From Sphingomonas oligoaromativorans (GTDB lineage Bacteria; Pseudomonadota; Alphaproteobacteria; Sphingomonadales; Sphingomonadaceae): DNA of 64,000 bases. Of the stretch, positions 28,352 to 37,621 are shown piece by piece (the stretch's first letter is position 1; each line of letters begins with the position of its first letter). The notes beneath the pieces are model-generated. The model worked only from the letters and a program-made list of their open reading frames with translations, was not told the DNA's origin and did not search any database. The stretch lies in assembly GCF_011762195.1 (NCBI RefSeq), contig NZ_JAASQK010000006.1, positions 1 through 64,000 of the forward strand, given 5' to 3'. The translations under genes and the position numbers were made by a program.

Positions 28352-28394
28352 GCAGGGCCGCCGCCCGAGGCCTTCCGGCCGGCGGCGACCCTGC
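28352..28394. terminator. Hairpin between convergent genes
   Basis: A long inverted repeat (GCAGGG at 28352 pairing with CCCTGC ending 28394, with GCCGCC/GGCGGC inside) fills the 66-bp gap between the convergent ArsR-type and TonB receptor genes. There is no T run on either side, so it may end transcription in both directions with help from Rho. Confidence 0.45.
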
Positions 28395-28404
28395 ACCATG
28401 ACGG

Positions 28405-30804
28405 TCAGAAATGCTTGCTGAACGTCATGCCGACGGTGCGCGGCTGGTTGACCTCGAAGGCGAGCCGGGCGCGGCCGCCGCGTTCGCGATCGAACGAGAG
28501 CAGCGCCTGCTTGTTCAGCAGATTGTTGATGTAGATGGATATCTCCATCTGCGCGGGAAAGCGCAGCCCGGTGCTGAGATTGACGATCTCATATTTCGGC
28601 AGCTTCAGATTGAGCACGGTCGCATCGAGGCCGCTCGCGCCGCCGAACGGCAGGTTCGACACGAAGCTCTGCGGATTGCCCTCCTGATCGGCGGGCTGCG
28701 TGTAGCGGCTGCCGATATATTGGTAGGAAGCGGTGAGGAAGGCATCGATCCCCTTCTCCCGATTGACCGGCTGCGTGTAGGTGCCGCCGGCCGACAACTG
28801 GAAATTGGGCACCGTCGGCAGGCGATTGCCGTCGCGGATGCCGGCCACCGGCGTTCCGCTCGGCCCCTCGATCGTGGAATCGAAGACCGAGTGGGTGTAG
28901 GTTCCCGACAGGTTCAGATCGAGCCCGTGGACCGGCGTGTAGGCGAACTCCCACTCGGCGCCCTCGGCATGGGCCTTGGGCACGTTGAAGATCACGCGCG
29001 ACGAGCAGGAGCCGGCGTCCGCCGTCACCTGCAAATTCTGGATGCGGTTGTAGAAGAAGGCCGCGTTGACGCGGAGCGGGCCGAAATGCGCCTTCACGCC
29101 GCCCTCATAATCCCAGAGCGTCTCGTCCTTGTAGTTGGGGTGGCCGCCGAAGGTCTGCGCGTCCGGTCCGTTGGGAACCCCGCCGTCGCACAGCGGCAGG
29201 TTGAGCGGATCGTTGACGCCGCCGAGGCGGAAGCCCTTGGACGCCTGCGCGTTGATCTTGACGTTCGGCGTCGCATCCCAGCTCACCAGAAAGCGCGGGG
29301 TGAACCCGTTGGACTTGGTCTGGTCCGTGCGGTTGTCGCCGTTGGCGTAGAGACCGCCCGACACGAAGCGGCGCTTTTCCTTATAGTCGTAATAGCGCCC
29401 GCCGGCGGTGACGTGCAGCACCGGCAAAACGTCGTAGGTCGCCTCCGCGAAGGCGGCGAGTTCCCGCAATTTGTACGGAATGTCGGAGGCGTAGGGCGTG
29501 TCCGCCGGGAAGCCGTTGGCGACCGCGGCCGACGTTCCGGCGCCGAGCGCGGCATCGACATAGGCGTCGTAGCCGGGCTCGATCGAGCGCTGCGAATAGT
29601 CCCTCGTGTTGTGGAGATAGAAGCCGCCGACGACCCATTGGAACGGCCCGTCATTGTCGGAGGCCAGACGGACTTCCTGCGTGAACTGGTTGAGCCGGGT
29701 CCGGTCGATCAGGCTCGAAGGCAGCAGCACGGCGGCGTCGGGAAGGCCCAGATCGACCGACACGCTGCCGTCCAGCGTGCTGTCGTCGCGATCGATGAAG
29801 AGCTTGCGGTGGGTATAGGTCGAGACCGATGTCAGCGCGACGCCGCCCAGCTTGATGGTGGCCGTGTTGTCCGCGATGAACAGCTTGTCGTCGAAGGCCT
29901 CGGGGTGGAGCAGGAGCTGCTCGTTCTTGCCGAGATGGACGGGCGGATCGGTGAACGCGTTGCCGTAGAGATTGAAGATGTCGCGGCGGTTGAAGCCGTC
30001 CGTGTGGAGATGCTGGAACAGCACGCGCGGCGTGATCGTGATGTCATCCGTCGGCTTCCAGGCGAAGGCGAGGCGGCCGCCCGTGCGGAAGCCCTCGTTG
30101 ACATTCTTGCGCTCGCTGCCGTTCAGATAGCGCGCGTCGATGAAGCCCGGATAGAAAGTATAATAGCCGACCGCGCGCACCGCCAGATCCGGGGTCAGCG
30201 GCACATTGACCATGCCCTTGGCCGAGCCCCCGAGGCCGCCGCCGTCGATCGCGTTGAAATTGCCTTCGATCGAGGCCTCGGTCTTGGACGTCGTCGGCTG
30301 GTTGGTGATGTAGCGGATCGTCCCGCCTTCCGAACCGGCGCCGAACAGCGTGCCCTGCGGCCCGCGCAGCGTCTCGACGCGATTGAGGTCGTAAAGGTCG
30401 AGATCGGGCGTGAAGAGCGACATCGAGATCACGGATTCGTCGAGATAGACGCCGACCTGCTCCTGCACGCCGGGCTGGTCGCGCGCGATCTGGCCCGACG
30501 ATACGCCGCGGATGGCGACCTGACTCTGGCCCGGCCCCAGATTCTGGATCGTGAGGCCGGCGATGTTGCGCGACAGATCCTCCAGCGTGGTCGCATGGGC
30601 TCGCTGGATGTCCTGCGCCGTCTGCGCGTTGATCGAGAAGGGCACGTTCTGCAACAAGACCGAACGCTTGGTCGCGGTGACGATGATGTCCTGGCTGGCG
30701 TCCGATGTCGGCGCGGACTGCGCGTGGAGCGGTGCCGTCAACGCCAGAATCGACGTCGATGCGAGCGAAAGCAGTGCAAACCCGGCCCCGTTATGATGGC
30801 TCAT
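28405..30804 (-). CDS. TonB-dependent outer-membrane receptor
   Basis: A 799-residue receptor with a signal peptide ending ALTAPLHAQ, a TonB-box-like segment DIIVTATKR just after it, a plug domain (VPFSINAQTAQDIQRA; VAIRGVSSGQ; VYLDESVISMS; RVETLRGPQGTLFGAGSEGG at about residues 50-170) and a 22-strand barrel ending in a terminal Phe (MTFSKHF). The plug motifs are those of the large sphingomonad receptor group used for plant-derived or aromatic ligands and siderophores; the substrate is not predictable. Start at ATG 30804 with AGGA about 11 nt upstream. No regulator is cotranscribed; the next gene upstream is an AraC regulator in the same direction, about 500 bp away. Confidence 0.92.
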   Translation of the reverse strand: MSHHNGAGFALLSLASTSILALTAPLHAQSAPTSDASQDIIVTATKRSVLLQNVPFSINAQTAQDIQRAHATTLEDLSRNIAGLTIQNLGPGQSQVAIRGVSSGQIARDQPGVQEQVGVYLDESVISMSLFTPDLDLYDLNRVETLRGPQGTLFGAGSEGGTIRYITNQPTTSKTEASIEGNFNAIDGGGLGGSAKGMVNVPLTPDLAVRAVGYYTFYPGFIDARYLNGSERKNVNEGFRTGGRLAFAWKPTDDITITPRVLFQHLHTDGFNRRDIFNLYGNAFTDPPVHLGKNEQLLLHPEAFDDKLFIADNTATIKLGGVALTSVSTYTHRKLFIDRDDSTLDGSVSVDLGLPDAAVLLPSSLIDRTRLNQFTQEVRLASDNDGPFQWVVGGFYLHNTRDYSQRSIEPGYDAYVDAALGAGTSAAVANGFPADTPYASDIPYKLRELAAFAEATYDVLPVLHVTAGGRYYDYKEKRRFVSGGLYANGDNRTDQTKSNGFTPRFLVSWDATPNVKINAQASKGFRLGGVNDPLNLPLCDGGVPNGPDAQTFGGHPNYKDETLWDYEGGVKAHFGPLRVNAAFFYNRIQNLQVTADAGSCSSRVIFNVPKAHAEGAEWEFAYTPVHGLDLNLSGTYTHSVFDSTIEGPSGTPVAGIRDGNRLPTVPNFQLSAGGTYTQPVNREKGIDAFLTASYQYIGSRYTQPADQEGNPQSFVSNLPFGGASGLDATVLNLKLPKYEIVNLSTGLRFPAQMEISIYINNLLNKQALLSFDRERGGRARLAFEVNQPRTVGMTFSKHF

Positions 30805-31238
30805 GGTCCTGATCCTCCCCTGGATATATTATTATGCTTTCATTGGATCGATCCTGTTGTCCGGTGTGTCTTCCTCCCTCCGTTGCGGCATGTGCGATGC
30901 GGAACGCGTCGGTGGCGCGCCTTTCGGCCTACCGATGGGGCGGGATCGCCGTATCCGGCTGTTGCGGGTCCGCGACGGCGCTGGAATGTCCGGTGGGCGT
31001 GGCTTGCGCCTGAAACTGCCCGGCCCTACCCGCAATCGCGAGCACGGACCCACGCTCGGAAAACGCCGACATGTGCCATCCCCCAACAGTGTGTGGGCCA
31101 CTGCCGCCCGCTTTGTCGCGGGTTCGGGTGCCCCATTCCTGTCATGCTACTGTAAGAAGAGACGATGCTTCTTCGCAATGAGCGACTCTCTTCGGCGCGA
31201 TCTATTGCGCCGAGGTGCGTGTTTTGGGAGACAGTTTG
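30805..31238. other. Intergenic region without a supported gene
   Basis: About 430 bp between the receptor start and the terminator behind the AraC gene. No ORF here looks coding on either strand. An AT-rich patch just before the receptor (30822-30842) may include its -10 region. A small palindrome TCGGCGC/GCGCCGA lies near 31193-31214. Otherwise I see nothing distinctive. Confidence 0.5.
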
Positions 31239-31276
31239 AAACCCGCCAAAATGAAGCATTCTTTCGGCGGGGTTTT
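31239..31276 (-). terminator. Probable terminator of the AraC-type gene
   Basis: Arms AAACCCGCC and GGCGGGGTTT flank a loop of about 18 nt, 32 bp beyond the AraC stop codon. The minus strand continues with TTTC after the stem and the plus strand with TTTT, so it could work in both directions. Confidence 0.5.
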
Positions 31277-31308
31277 ATTCGGGTCCGACGTGCGAAGCAG
31301 GCCCTGCG

Positions 31309-32292
31309 TCAGCCCGGATCGGCGGACACCGTCTCGCGCATCTGCCGGCGATATTGGGCGGGTGTCACGCCCATATGCAGCTTGAAGGCGCGCTGGAACG
31401 CGGCTTCGGACTGATAGCCGACATCCTCGGCGACGGCGCCGGTCGAGGCGGACGAGGTGCGGAGCTGGTTGGCCGCGATCGTCATGCGGATATCGGTGAG
31501 CAGGTCGGTCGCCGAACGGCCGAGGCTCTGCTGGAACTGGCGGATGAAGGTGGCGCGCGACATGGCGCAGAGCCCCGCCAGCTCCGGCAGCGTCCAGCTC
31601 CGCGCGGGCTCGTTGAACAGCGCGGTGAGGGCGGGGGCCAGCCGGGGATGCCCGGCCAATGCCAGCAGGCCGTCCGGCGCGCCCTCGGCCTCGCTGGCGA
31701 GGCGCAGCGTCAGCGCGAAGGTGGCGGTGGAGAGCGCGTCCAGCATCGCGCGTCCGCCGAGATTCTCGTCCGCCGATTCCAGCCGCATCAACCCGACCAG
31801 ACCGGCGAGCTGGGCGCTCGTCCCCGGCCGCGCGGTCGCGGCGGTGTGCTCGGCCGCGCTGACCACCAGTTGCGCGGGCAGATAGTTTCGGATCAGCCGC
31901 TCATGGGCGGCGGACAGCCTGAAGCGCCCGCACAGGATGTCGAGCCGCTCGCCCGTTCCCTCATTCTCGTCGATCGTCAGCGTGAGGCCGGGGCGCTTGC
32001 GCGATGGCGCGGGATCGGCGCCGCTGCCGTCGTTGAGGATATGCGCGGAGCCGTGCGGCAGCAGCACGATGTCCCCCGCCGTCAGCCGGCGCGACGGCGC
32101 ACCGGATGGATCGTCCAGCGTCGCCGATCCGGCGAGCACGATATGATAGGGAATCTCTCCCGGCCCGGCCGTCTCGAAGGTGAGTTGCCACGGGGCGCCG
32201 AAGAAGCAGCGATGCTCGACCCGTCCGCTGACCGGCACCAGTTCCAGCAGCCGGCTCAGCCAATCGGTGATGTCCGGCATATCAGGCTCCAT
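31309..32292 (-). CDS. AraC-family transcriptional regulator
   Basis: A 327-residue regulator with an N-terminal cupin sensor (about residues 10-190; PYHIVLAGSATLDD, DIVLLPHGSAHIL) of the AraC_binding/Cupin_6 type and a C-terminal double helix-turn-helix (about 225-320; LAGLCAMSRATFIRQFQQSLGRS and AEDVGYQSEAAFQRAFKLHMGVTPAQYRR). ATG 32292 or 32280 could be the start. It is divergent from an AhpD-like gene and a DUF417 gene. The same trio of functions (AraC regulator plus DUF417 membrane protein) occurs in the E. coli rcl reactive-chlorine locus, so a sensor of an oxidant or electrophile is a reasonable inference. Confidence 0.93.
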   Translation of the reverse strand: MEPDMPDITDWLSRLLELVPVSGRVEHRCFFGAPWQLTFETAGPGEIPYHIVLAGSATLDDPSGAPSRRLTAGDIVLLPHGSAHILNDGSGADPAPSRKRPGLTLTIDENEGTGERLDILCGRFRLSAAHERLIRNYLPAQLVVSAAEHTAATARPGTSAQLAGLVGLMRLESADENLGGRAMLDALSTATFALTLRLASEAEGAPDGLLALAGHPRLAPALTALFNEPARSWTLPELAGLCAMSRATFIRQFQQSLGRSATDLLTDIRMTIAANQLRTSSASTGAVAEDVGYQSEAAFQRAFKLHMGVTPAQYRRQMRETVSADPG

Positions 32293-32300
32293 GAATGATA

Positions 32301-32323
32301 CTATCGAGCATAATAGTGAGCCG
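32301..32323. promoter_or_regulatory. Small inverted repeat in the AraC/AhpD-like divergent promoter region
   Basis: ACTAT and ATAGT separated by 8 bp (about 32304-32321), in an AT-rich part of the 114-bp gap between the divergent starts. Position suits an activator site, but the repeat is short. Confidence 0.3.
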
Positions 32324-32406
32324 ATCTGGAATTAGCAATCTCGCCTTGTGGGTTCATACGACACTCAACGTCCGAACGGGACGCCTGAACAGCAAGGAGT
32401 GTCACC

Positions 32407-32943
32407 ATGTCTCGCATCGCAACCCCCGCCCTCGACACCGCGACCGGCGCCACCGCCGAGGTCTACGCCCAGATCAGGAAGGCCGCCGGCAGCGTGCCGA
32501 ACACCTATGCCGCCATCGGCGCCCATGGCCCGGCCGCGCTCAAGGCGGTGCTCGCCGCCGAGGGCGTGCTCGCCTCGGGCTCGCTCGACAAGCAGGATCG
32601 GGAGACGATCAAGCTGCTGGTGAGCGTGGTCGCCGGCTGTGACTATTGCGTCGCCGCGCACAGCCTGCTCGGCAAGATGACGGGCCTGTCGCAGGATGCG
32701 CTGAGGCATATCCGCGCCGGGGAGCCGACCGGCGATGCGAAGCGCGATGCGCTGATCCGCTTCGTGAAGCTGCTCGCCGGCACCAGCGGCACGATCGCCG
32801 CCGGGGAGTTCGATGCGATCAAGGCGGCCGGCTACACCGACGCGCAGATCGTCGACATCAGCCTCGCCATCGCGCTGACCACGTTCACCAACGTCTTCAA
32901 CCGCATCAACGACACCGCGATCGACTTTCCGGCGGTCGACTGA
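32407..32943 (+). CDS. Carboxymuconolactone decarboxylase family protein (AhpD-like)
   Basis: A 178-residue all-helical protein of the CMD/AhpD superfamily. The redox signature is intact: Cys78-x2-Cys81-x3-His85 in GCDYCVAAHSLLG, which in AhpD relatives performs thiol-dependent peroxide reduction. The flanking helices SVPNTYAAIGAHGPAALKA and AALTTFTNVFNRINDT fit the family. AAGGAG lies 8 nt before the ATG. It is followed 84 bp later by the DUF417 gene in the same direction and divergent from the AraC regulator, so induction by that regulator and a role in detoxifying peroxides or electrophiles are inferred. Confidence 0.92.
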   Translation: MSRIATPALDTATGATAEVYAQIRKAAGSVPNTYAAIGAHGPAALKAVLAAEGVLASGSLDKQDRETIKLLVSVVAGCDYCVAAHSLLGKMTGLSQDALRHIRAGEPTGDAKRDALIRFVKLLAGTSGTIAAGEFDAIKAAGYTDAQIVDISLAIALTTFTNVFNRINDTAIDFPAVD

Positions 32944-33027
32944 CCGCCGGAAGGGCGCCGCTCTCCCTGCCCCTTCCCCGGAGCGGCGCCCACCCTTTCG
33001 TCGTCACGTCTGCAACAGGAGGACATC

Positions 33028-33522
33028 ATGAATCTCATCATCGACAAGCTCGACCGCTCGGGACTGCTCCGCCACGATCTCGATTATCATCTGCTCCGTG
33101 CCGCGATGGTCGTCATCTTCGCATGGTTCGGGTACGACAAATGGTTTCAGGCCGAAATCCAGGGGCTTCTGCCCATCATCACCCATGGCCCCTTCATCTT
33201 CTGGACGATCCCGGTGCTGGGCATCAAGGGCACGAGCATCTTCCTCGGCACGTCGGAATGGACCTTCGGAACGCTCATCCTTCTGGGCTTCTGGAACAAG
33301 AAGCTGGGCGCTCTGGGCGCTCTCGGATCGATCTTCACCTTCATCGCCACCGTCACCGTCATCCCCTTCGTTCCCGGCGCATGGGATCCGAATGCGGGCG
33401 GTTTCCCGGCGATGACGATGGTGACGGCGTTCCTGCTCAAGGATCTCGTCCTGCTGGTGGTCTCCGTCTATCTGCTCAAGCAGGACGTCCAGCGTGTGAT
33501 CGAGGCGCGGAAAAGCCGCTGA
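33028..33522 (+). CDS. DUF417 (YkgB/RclC-like) inner-membrane protein
   Basis: A 164-residue inner-membrane protein with four predicted membrane segments (about residues 23-40, 55-72, 78-115 and 128-148). The family signatures LLRAAMVVIFAWFGYDKWF and EWTFGTLILLGFWNKKLG are present; RclC of E. coli, involved in surviving reactive chlorine, belongs to this family. AGGAGG precedes the ATG at good spacing. It is the second gene after the AhpD-like protein and is followed by a strong terminator. Confidence 0.9.
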   Translation: MNLIIDKLDRSGLLRHDLDYHLLRAAMVVIFAWFGYDKWFQAEIQGLLPIITHGPFIFWTIPVLGIKGTSIFLGTSEWTFGTLILLGFWNKKLGALGALGSIFTFIATVTVIPFVPGAWDPNAGGFPAMTMVTAFLLKDLVLLVVSVYLLKQDVQRVIEARKSR

Positions 33523-33534
33523 TCCTTCCCCGTT

Positions 33535-33570
33535 CGCGGGCCGCCAAATCCGGCGGCCCGCGCGCTTTTT
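33535..33570 (+). terminator. Intrinsic terminator after the DUF417 gene
   Basis: A perfect 11-bp stem (CGCGGGCCGCC and GGCGGCCCGCG) with a 6-nt loop AAATCC, followed by CGCTTTTT. It lies 13 bp after the DUF417 stop and faces the end of the convergent RND gene. Confidence 0.85.
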
Positions 33571-33584
33571 CGTGATGAAGCCGG

Positions 33585-36500
33585 TCAGCCGACGTCCGCC
33601 CGGCGCACCAGCCCCGGCATGATCAGCAGGACGAGTGGATACTGGAGCAGCAGGCCGCCGATGATGGCGATGGCGAGCGGCTGCTGGATGCCCGATCCCT
33701 GGCCGATGGCGAGCGCCAGCGGCAGCAGCGTCAGGATCGCGGCGAGCGTCGTCATCGTGATCGGGCGCAGCCGGTTGCGGCTGGCGGCGCGGGCGGCTTC
33801 GGCGGCCGGGAGCGTGCCGCGCAGCGCCTCATATTCGGAGATGTAGAAGATCGCCATCTCGGTGCCGATGCCGATAATCATCGTCATGCCCATCAGTGCG
33901 GTGATGTTGAGTTCCACGCCCGTCAGCCACAGCGCGATGAACACCGCGAGGGTGGAGAAGAGCGAGCAGCCGATGATGATCGCGGGTGTCGCGAAGCGGC
34001 GATAGAGGAGCAGGAGGAGGATGAACTCCGCCATCAGCGCCGCCGCGAACACGCGGGCGAGCCCGGCAAAGGCGATCTGCTGCTGCTGGTAGAGCCCGCC
34101 CAGCTCGTAGCGTATGCCGGGCGACAGCACGCCGGGCTTGTCCAGCGCGGCCTTCACGTCGGCGACGGCGGAGCCGATGCCGCGCCCCTCGATGCGGCCG
34201 GTGACGGCGACCAGCGGCTCCAGATTCTCCCGAGCGATCTGCGGCTGACCGGTGACGCGCACGACCTCCGCGACGCGGCCGAGCGGAAGGACATGGCCGT
34301 CCGCCGCGCGGATCGGCAGGCGAGCCAGTTCGTCCTCGGTGAGGCTCAGCGCGTTGGGGAGGCGGACGCGGACGTCGACCATCTTGTCCGCCTGCGGAAG
34401 CGAGGTGGCGACCGCGCCGGTCAGCGCGTCGTTGAGCGCGGTCTCGACATCGGCGGGCGTCACGCCCTCGAAACCGGCCCGCACGGGATCGATCTTCACG
34501 TCCAGCGCGTCGCCGGCCAGTTGCAGGCCGCTCTTCACCTCGACCACGCCGTCGATCCTGCCGATGAGCGCGGCGACCTTCTCGGCTTCCGCACGCAAGG
34601 GAGCGGGGTCGGCGGCGAAGAGCTTGACCTCGATCGGCTGCGGCACGGCGGTGAGATCGCCGATCAGATCTTCCATGAGCTGGGCCAGCTCGACGTCCAC
34701 GCCGGGCACTTTCGCCGTCACTTCGGCCAGCACGTCGGACATGACCGCCTCGGTCGATCGGGAGTGGCCGGGCCTGAGGCGGACGAAATAGTCGCCATGA
34801 TAGCTCTGGCCGAGATCCCCGCCGAGGCCGGTGCCGAGCCTGCGCGAGAAGGTGGCGACGTCCGGGTCGGCCTTCAGGATGGCATCGACCTCAGCCATCT
34901 CGCGGCTGGTCTCGTCGAGCGAGGTGCCGGGCTTCGTATAATAGTCCATGACGAAGCCGCTCTCGTCGACCTTCGGCATGAAGCCGGTCGGCACCTTCGA
35001 CCAGGCGAGGGCACCGAGCCCGAGCAGCGCCAGGGCTGCCACCGCGACCAGCCACGGCCTTGCCCCGAGCCGGTCGAGCGCGCGGATATGCTGCCGGTCG
35101 AGCCAGTTCTCGCCGTCGGCGGCCGGATCGTGCCAGGTGGCGAAATCGACGATCCGGCGCGCGAGCAGCGGCACCACGAAGGCCGTCATCGCCCAACTGA
35201 TCGCCAGTGCCGCCGCCATCGTCAGCGACAGGGCCTTGGAGAAGGCGCCCGTCACGCCGGTGAGGAAGGAGAGCGGAAGGAAGACGATCAGCGTCGCCAG
35301 GCTCGATCCGGTCAGCGGCTTCAGGAACTCGCGCGCGGCGGGCAGCACGGCGTCCCGGCCGGCGGTGGCGGCGCGGCGGGCGATATGTTCGACCATGACG
35401 ATCACGTCGTCGATCAGCAGGCCGACCGCGGCCGCGATCCCGCCCAGCGTCATGATGTTGAAGCTCATGCCGGACAGGCTCAGCACCAGCACCGTGGCGG
35501 CCAGCGTCGCCGGCACGACGAGCAGCGCGATCAGCGTCACGCGCCAGCTCTTCAGGAACAGGAAGAGCACCAGCGCCGCCAGCACCAGCCCGATCAGGAC
35601 GGCATCCCGCACGCTCGCCACCGACTGGGTGACGAGCTGGCTCTGATCGTACCAGCAGACGAGGCGGACACCCGGCGGAAGCGGCATCCCCGCCAGCCGG
35701 GCGGCGACGCTGTGGGCGATCTTCACGGCATTGCCGTCGGGCTGCTCGAAGATGTTGAGCAGGACGGCGGGCTTGCCGTCCTCGACCACGCGCTGCCAGA
35801 CGGGCGCGACGCCGCGCTGGACGGTGGCGACATCCTTCACGCGCACCACGCCCTGCGGGGCGGCCTTGACGACGACGTCACCGATCTGTCCCGCGCCGGT
35901 CAGGCTGCGGTCGGCGATGACGAGCGACAGGCGCCCGCGATCCTGCACCTGCCCGACCGCGCTCAGCACATTGCCGTTGCGGATCGCGGCGGCGAGATCG
36001 GGCATGGCGAGACCGGCCGCCGCCAGCCGCTGCGGATCGGCCAGAACCTCCACCTCGGCGGTATCCCCGCCCTGCACGTCGACGCGGGCGAGGCCGGGGA
36101 TGGAGGAGAGGCGCGGGATGATCTGATAGAGGCCGAAGTCCCGGAGCGCCACGGCATCGGGATGATCCGACACCAGCGCATAGGAGATGATCGGGAAGAC
36201 CGTCGGGTCCATGCGGCGGACGTTGTAGGCGGTTCCGGCCGGCAGCGTGGGGAGGGCACGGGCGATGGCGCTGTCCACCATCAGCGTCTCGGCCATCATG
36301 TCGCGGCCCCAGCCGAAATCGATCGAGATCTGCGCCGATCCGCGCGTCGTCTCGGAGCGGACATCGGCGACGCCGGGGATGGTGCGCAGCGCATCCTCGA
36401 CCGGGCGGGTCACCAGCATGGCGGTCTGGTCGGCGGGGCGGCTGCCGGCATCGAGATCGACCACGACGCGCGGGAAGGAGACCTGCGGGAACAGGCCGAT

Positions 36501-36599
36501 CGGCAGCGACAGCGCCGCCGCGATCCCGGCGAGCGCGAGCGCCAGCGCGATCACCAGCACGGCGCGCGACTGGCGCTCGATCAGGGCTTCGAAACGCAT
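33585..36599 (-). CDS. RND efflux transporter permease subunit
   Basis: A 1,004-residue inner-membrane proton-driven pump of the RND superfamily. N-terminal TM1, a large periplasmic porter loop, TM2-6 (TM4 with GGIAAAVGLLIDDVIVMVEHI carrying the acidic residues of the proton relay), a second periplasmic loop, and TM7-12 (GMTMIIGIGTEMAIFYISEYE) are in order. RGSAQISIDFGWG and the general layout resemble CzcA/CusA-like and related pumps, but the substrate cannot be assigned. Its ATG shares a base with the stop of the adaptor gene, and it is the last gene of the adaptor-pump operon. It is convergent with DUF417 and separated from it by a terminator. Confidence 0.95.
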   Translation of the reverse strand: MRFEALIERQSRAVLVIALALALAGIAAALSLPIGLFPQVSFPRVVVDLDAGSRPADQTAMLVTRPVEDALRTIPGVADVRSETTRGSAQISIDFGWGRDMMAETLMVDSAIARALPTLPAGTAYNVRRMDPTVFPIISYALVSDHPDAVALRDFGLYQIIPRLSSIPGLARVDVQGGDTAEVEVLADPQRLAAAGLAMPDLAAAIRNGNVLSAVGQVQDRGRLSLVIADRSLTGAGQIGDVVVKAAPQGVVRVKDVATVQRGVAPVWQRVVEDGKPAVLLNIFEQPDGNAVKIAHSVAARLAGMPLPPGVRLVCWYDQSQLVTQSVASVRDAVLIGLVLAALVLFLFLKSWRVTLIALLVVPATLAATVLVLSLSGMSFNIMTLGGIAAAVGLLIDDVIVMVEHIARRAATAGRDAVLPAAREFLKPLTGSSLATLIVFLPLSFLTGVTGAFSKALSLTMAAALAISWAMTAFVVPLLARRIVDFATWHDPAADGENWLDRQHIRALDRLGARPWLVAVAALALLGLGALAWSKVPTGFMPKVDESGFVMDYYTKPGTSLDETSREMAEVDAILKADPDVATFSRRLGTGLGGDLGQSYHGDYFVRLRPGHSRSTEAVMSDVLAEVTAKVPGVDVELAQLMEDLIGDLTAVPQPIEVKLFAADPAPLRAEAEKVAALIGRIDGVVEVKSGLQLAGDALDVKIDPVRAGFEGVTPADVETALNDALTGAVATSLPQADKMVDVRVRLPNALSLTEDELARLPIRAADGHVLPLGRVAEVVRVTGQPQIARENLEPLVAVTGRIEGRGIGSAVADVKAALDKPGVLSPGIRYELGGLYQQQQIAFAGLARVFAAALMAEFILLLLLYRRFATPAIIIGCSLFSTLAVFIALWLTGVELNITALMGMTMIIGIGTEMAIFYISEYEALRGTLPAAEAARAASRNRLRPITMTTLAAILTLLPLALAIGQGSGIQQPLAIAIIGGLLLQYPLVLLIMPGLVRRADVG

Positions 36600-37621
36600 C
36601 AGCGATCCATGCGGACGGCGCCGCCATCCTCGACCTGATAGGCACCCTCCACGATCAGCGGACGCGTGGGATCGAGCGCGCCCTGCACGACATCCTGTAT
36701 GGCGGACGCCTGCACGATGGTGACCGGAACGGCTTTGGCGCGGCCCCCGGCGATCTGGAAGACATGGGCGCCGTCATCGTCCGTGACGACGGCGGCGTGG
36801 GGCACGGTCCAGCCCGTGCTGGTGCCGGTCGCGATCTCGGCCTTCACCGCCTCGCCGGGGAGCAGCGCGCCGGCCGGGAAGCCGAGATCGACGTCGATCA
36901 GGCGCGTGGCGGGATTGAGCTGTCCATCGATGCGGAGCACCCGCGCGGCGATGGTGGGGCCGCCGCTCAGCCGGGTGAGCCGTGCGGTCTGGCCGGGGCG
37001 GACATGATCGCGCTCGGACGGGTCGATGCCGGCGGTGGCGATCACCCCACCACTGCGCGCGACGATGGCCAGCCCCGTGCCGGGCTGGGGGCGGTCGCCG
37101 GCCGCGACGGGAAGCGCGGTGACGATGCCGTCGAACGGTGCGCGCACGATCTGGATCGCCTGACCCGCGCCTTCGCGGCGCTGGGCATCGAGCGCGGCTT
37201 TCGCGTCCGCCACGGCCTTGTCCGCCTGGGTGAGCTGGTCGCGCGTGGCGAGCTGCTGGGCGAGCAGGCGAGCGGTGGTGTCGCGCTGCCGGATCGCGGT
37301 GGCGAGCGTGGTGGTGGCCGCTTCGTAACCGGACAAGGCGGACGGCGCGACCGCGAAGCGGACGAGCGGCTGGCCGGCATGGACGCGCGCGCCCGCCGTC
37401 ACCAGCAGGGCGGCGACCTGCCCCGGCTGCGCGATGCTCAGCGTCTCGGTGCCCGAGGAGGACGGGGTGACGCTGCCATAGGCCGTCAGCCAGCGCGGCA
37501 TGGTGCCCTGTCGAGGGATGACGGTGGAGACGGCCACGCCGGCATCGGGCGCGCGGGCGGGCTGCCCGGTTCCGCAGCCGCTCAGGGCCGCGATCATGGC
37601 GAGGGCGAGCGGCCGCCTCAT
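36599..37621 (-). CDS. RND periplasmic adaptor (membrane fusion protein), lipoprotein
   Basis: A 340-residue HlyD/AcrA-type adaptor. The N-terminus ends in a lipobox (AALSGC, Cys16), so it is anchored to the inner membrane by lipid. Then come a lipoyl/barrel-sandwich half (PGQVAALLVTAGARVHAGQPLVRF), an alpha-hairpin (about residues 90-150), the second lipoyl half (IVRAPFDGIVTALPVAAGD) and beta-barrel and membrane-proximal domains (IAARVLRIDG, HAAVVTDDDGAHVF). It overlaps the upstream outer-membrane gene by ATGA and the pump gene by one base, indicating tight translational coupling. Confidence 0.93.
   Translation of the reverse strand: MRRPLALAMIAALSGCGTGQPARAPDAGVAVSTVIPRQGTMPRWLTAYGSVTPSSSGTETLSIAQPGQVAALLVTAGARVHAGQPLVRFAVAPSALSGYEAATTTLATAIRQRDTTARLLAQQLATRDQLTQADKAVADAKAALDAQRREGAGQAIQIVRAPFDGIVTALPVAAGDRPQPGTGLAIVARSGGVIATAGIDPSERDHVRPGQTARLTRLSGGPTIAARVLRIDGQLNPATRLIDVDLGFPAGALLPGEAVKAEIATGTSTGWTVPHAAVVTDDDGAHVFQIAGGRAKAVPVTIVQASAIQDVVQGALDPTRPLIVEGAYQVEDGGAVRMDR

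Noticed and set aside
28411-31155. A 914-codon plus-strand frame antisense to the second TonB receptor.
   Set aside because: Shadow frame; the minus-strand receptor has signal peptide, plug and barrel signatures.
30803-31414. A 203-codon plus-strand frame in the gap between the receptor and the AraC gene.
   Set aside because: No homology-like motif, overlaps the end of the AraC gene and a terminator, and lacks a convincing ribosome site.
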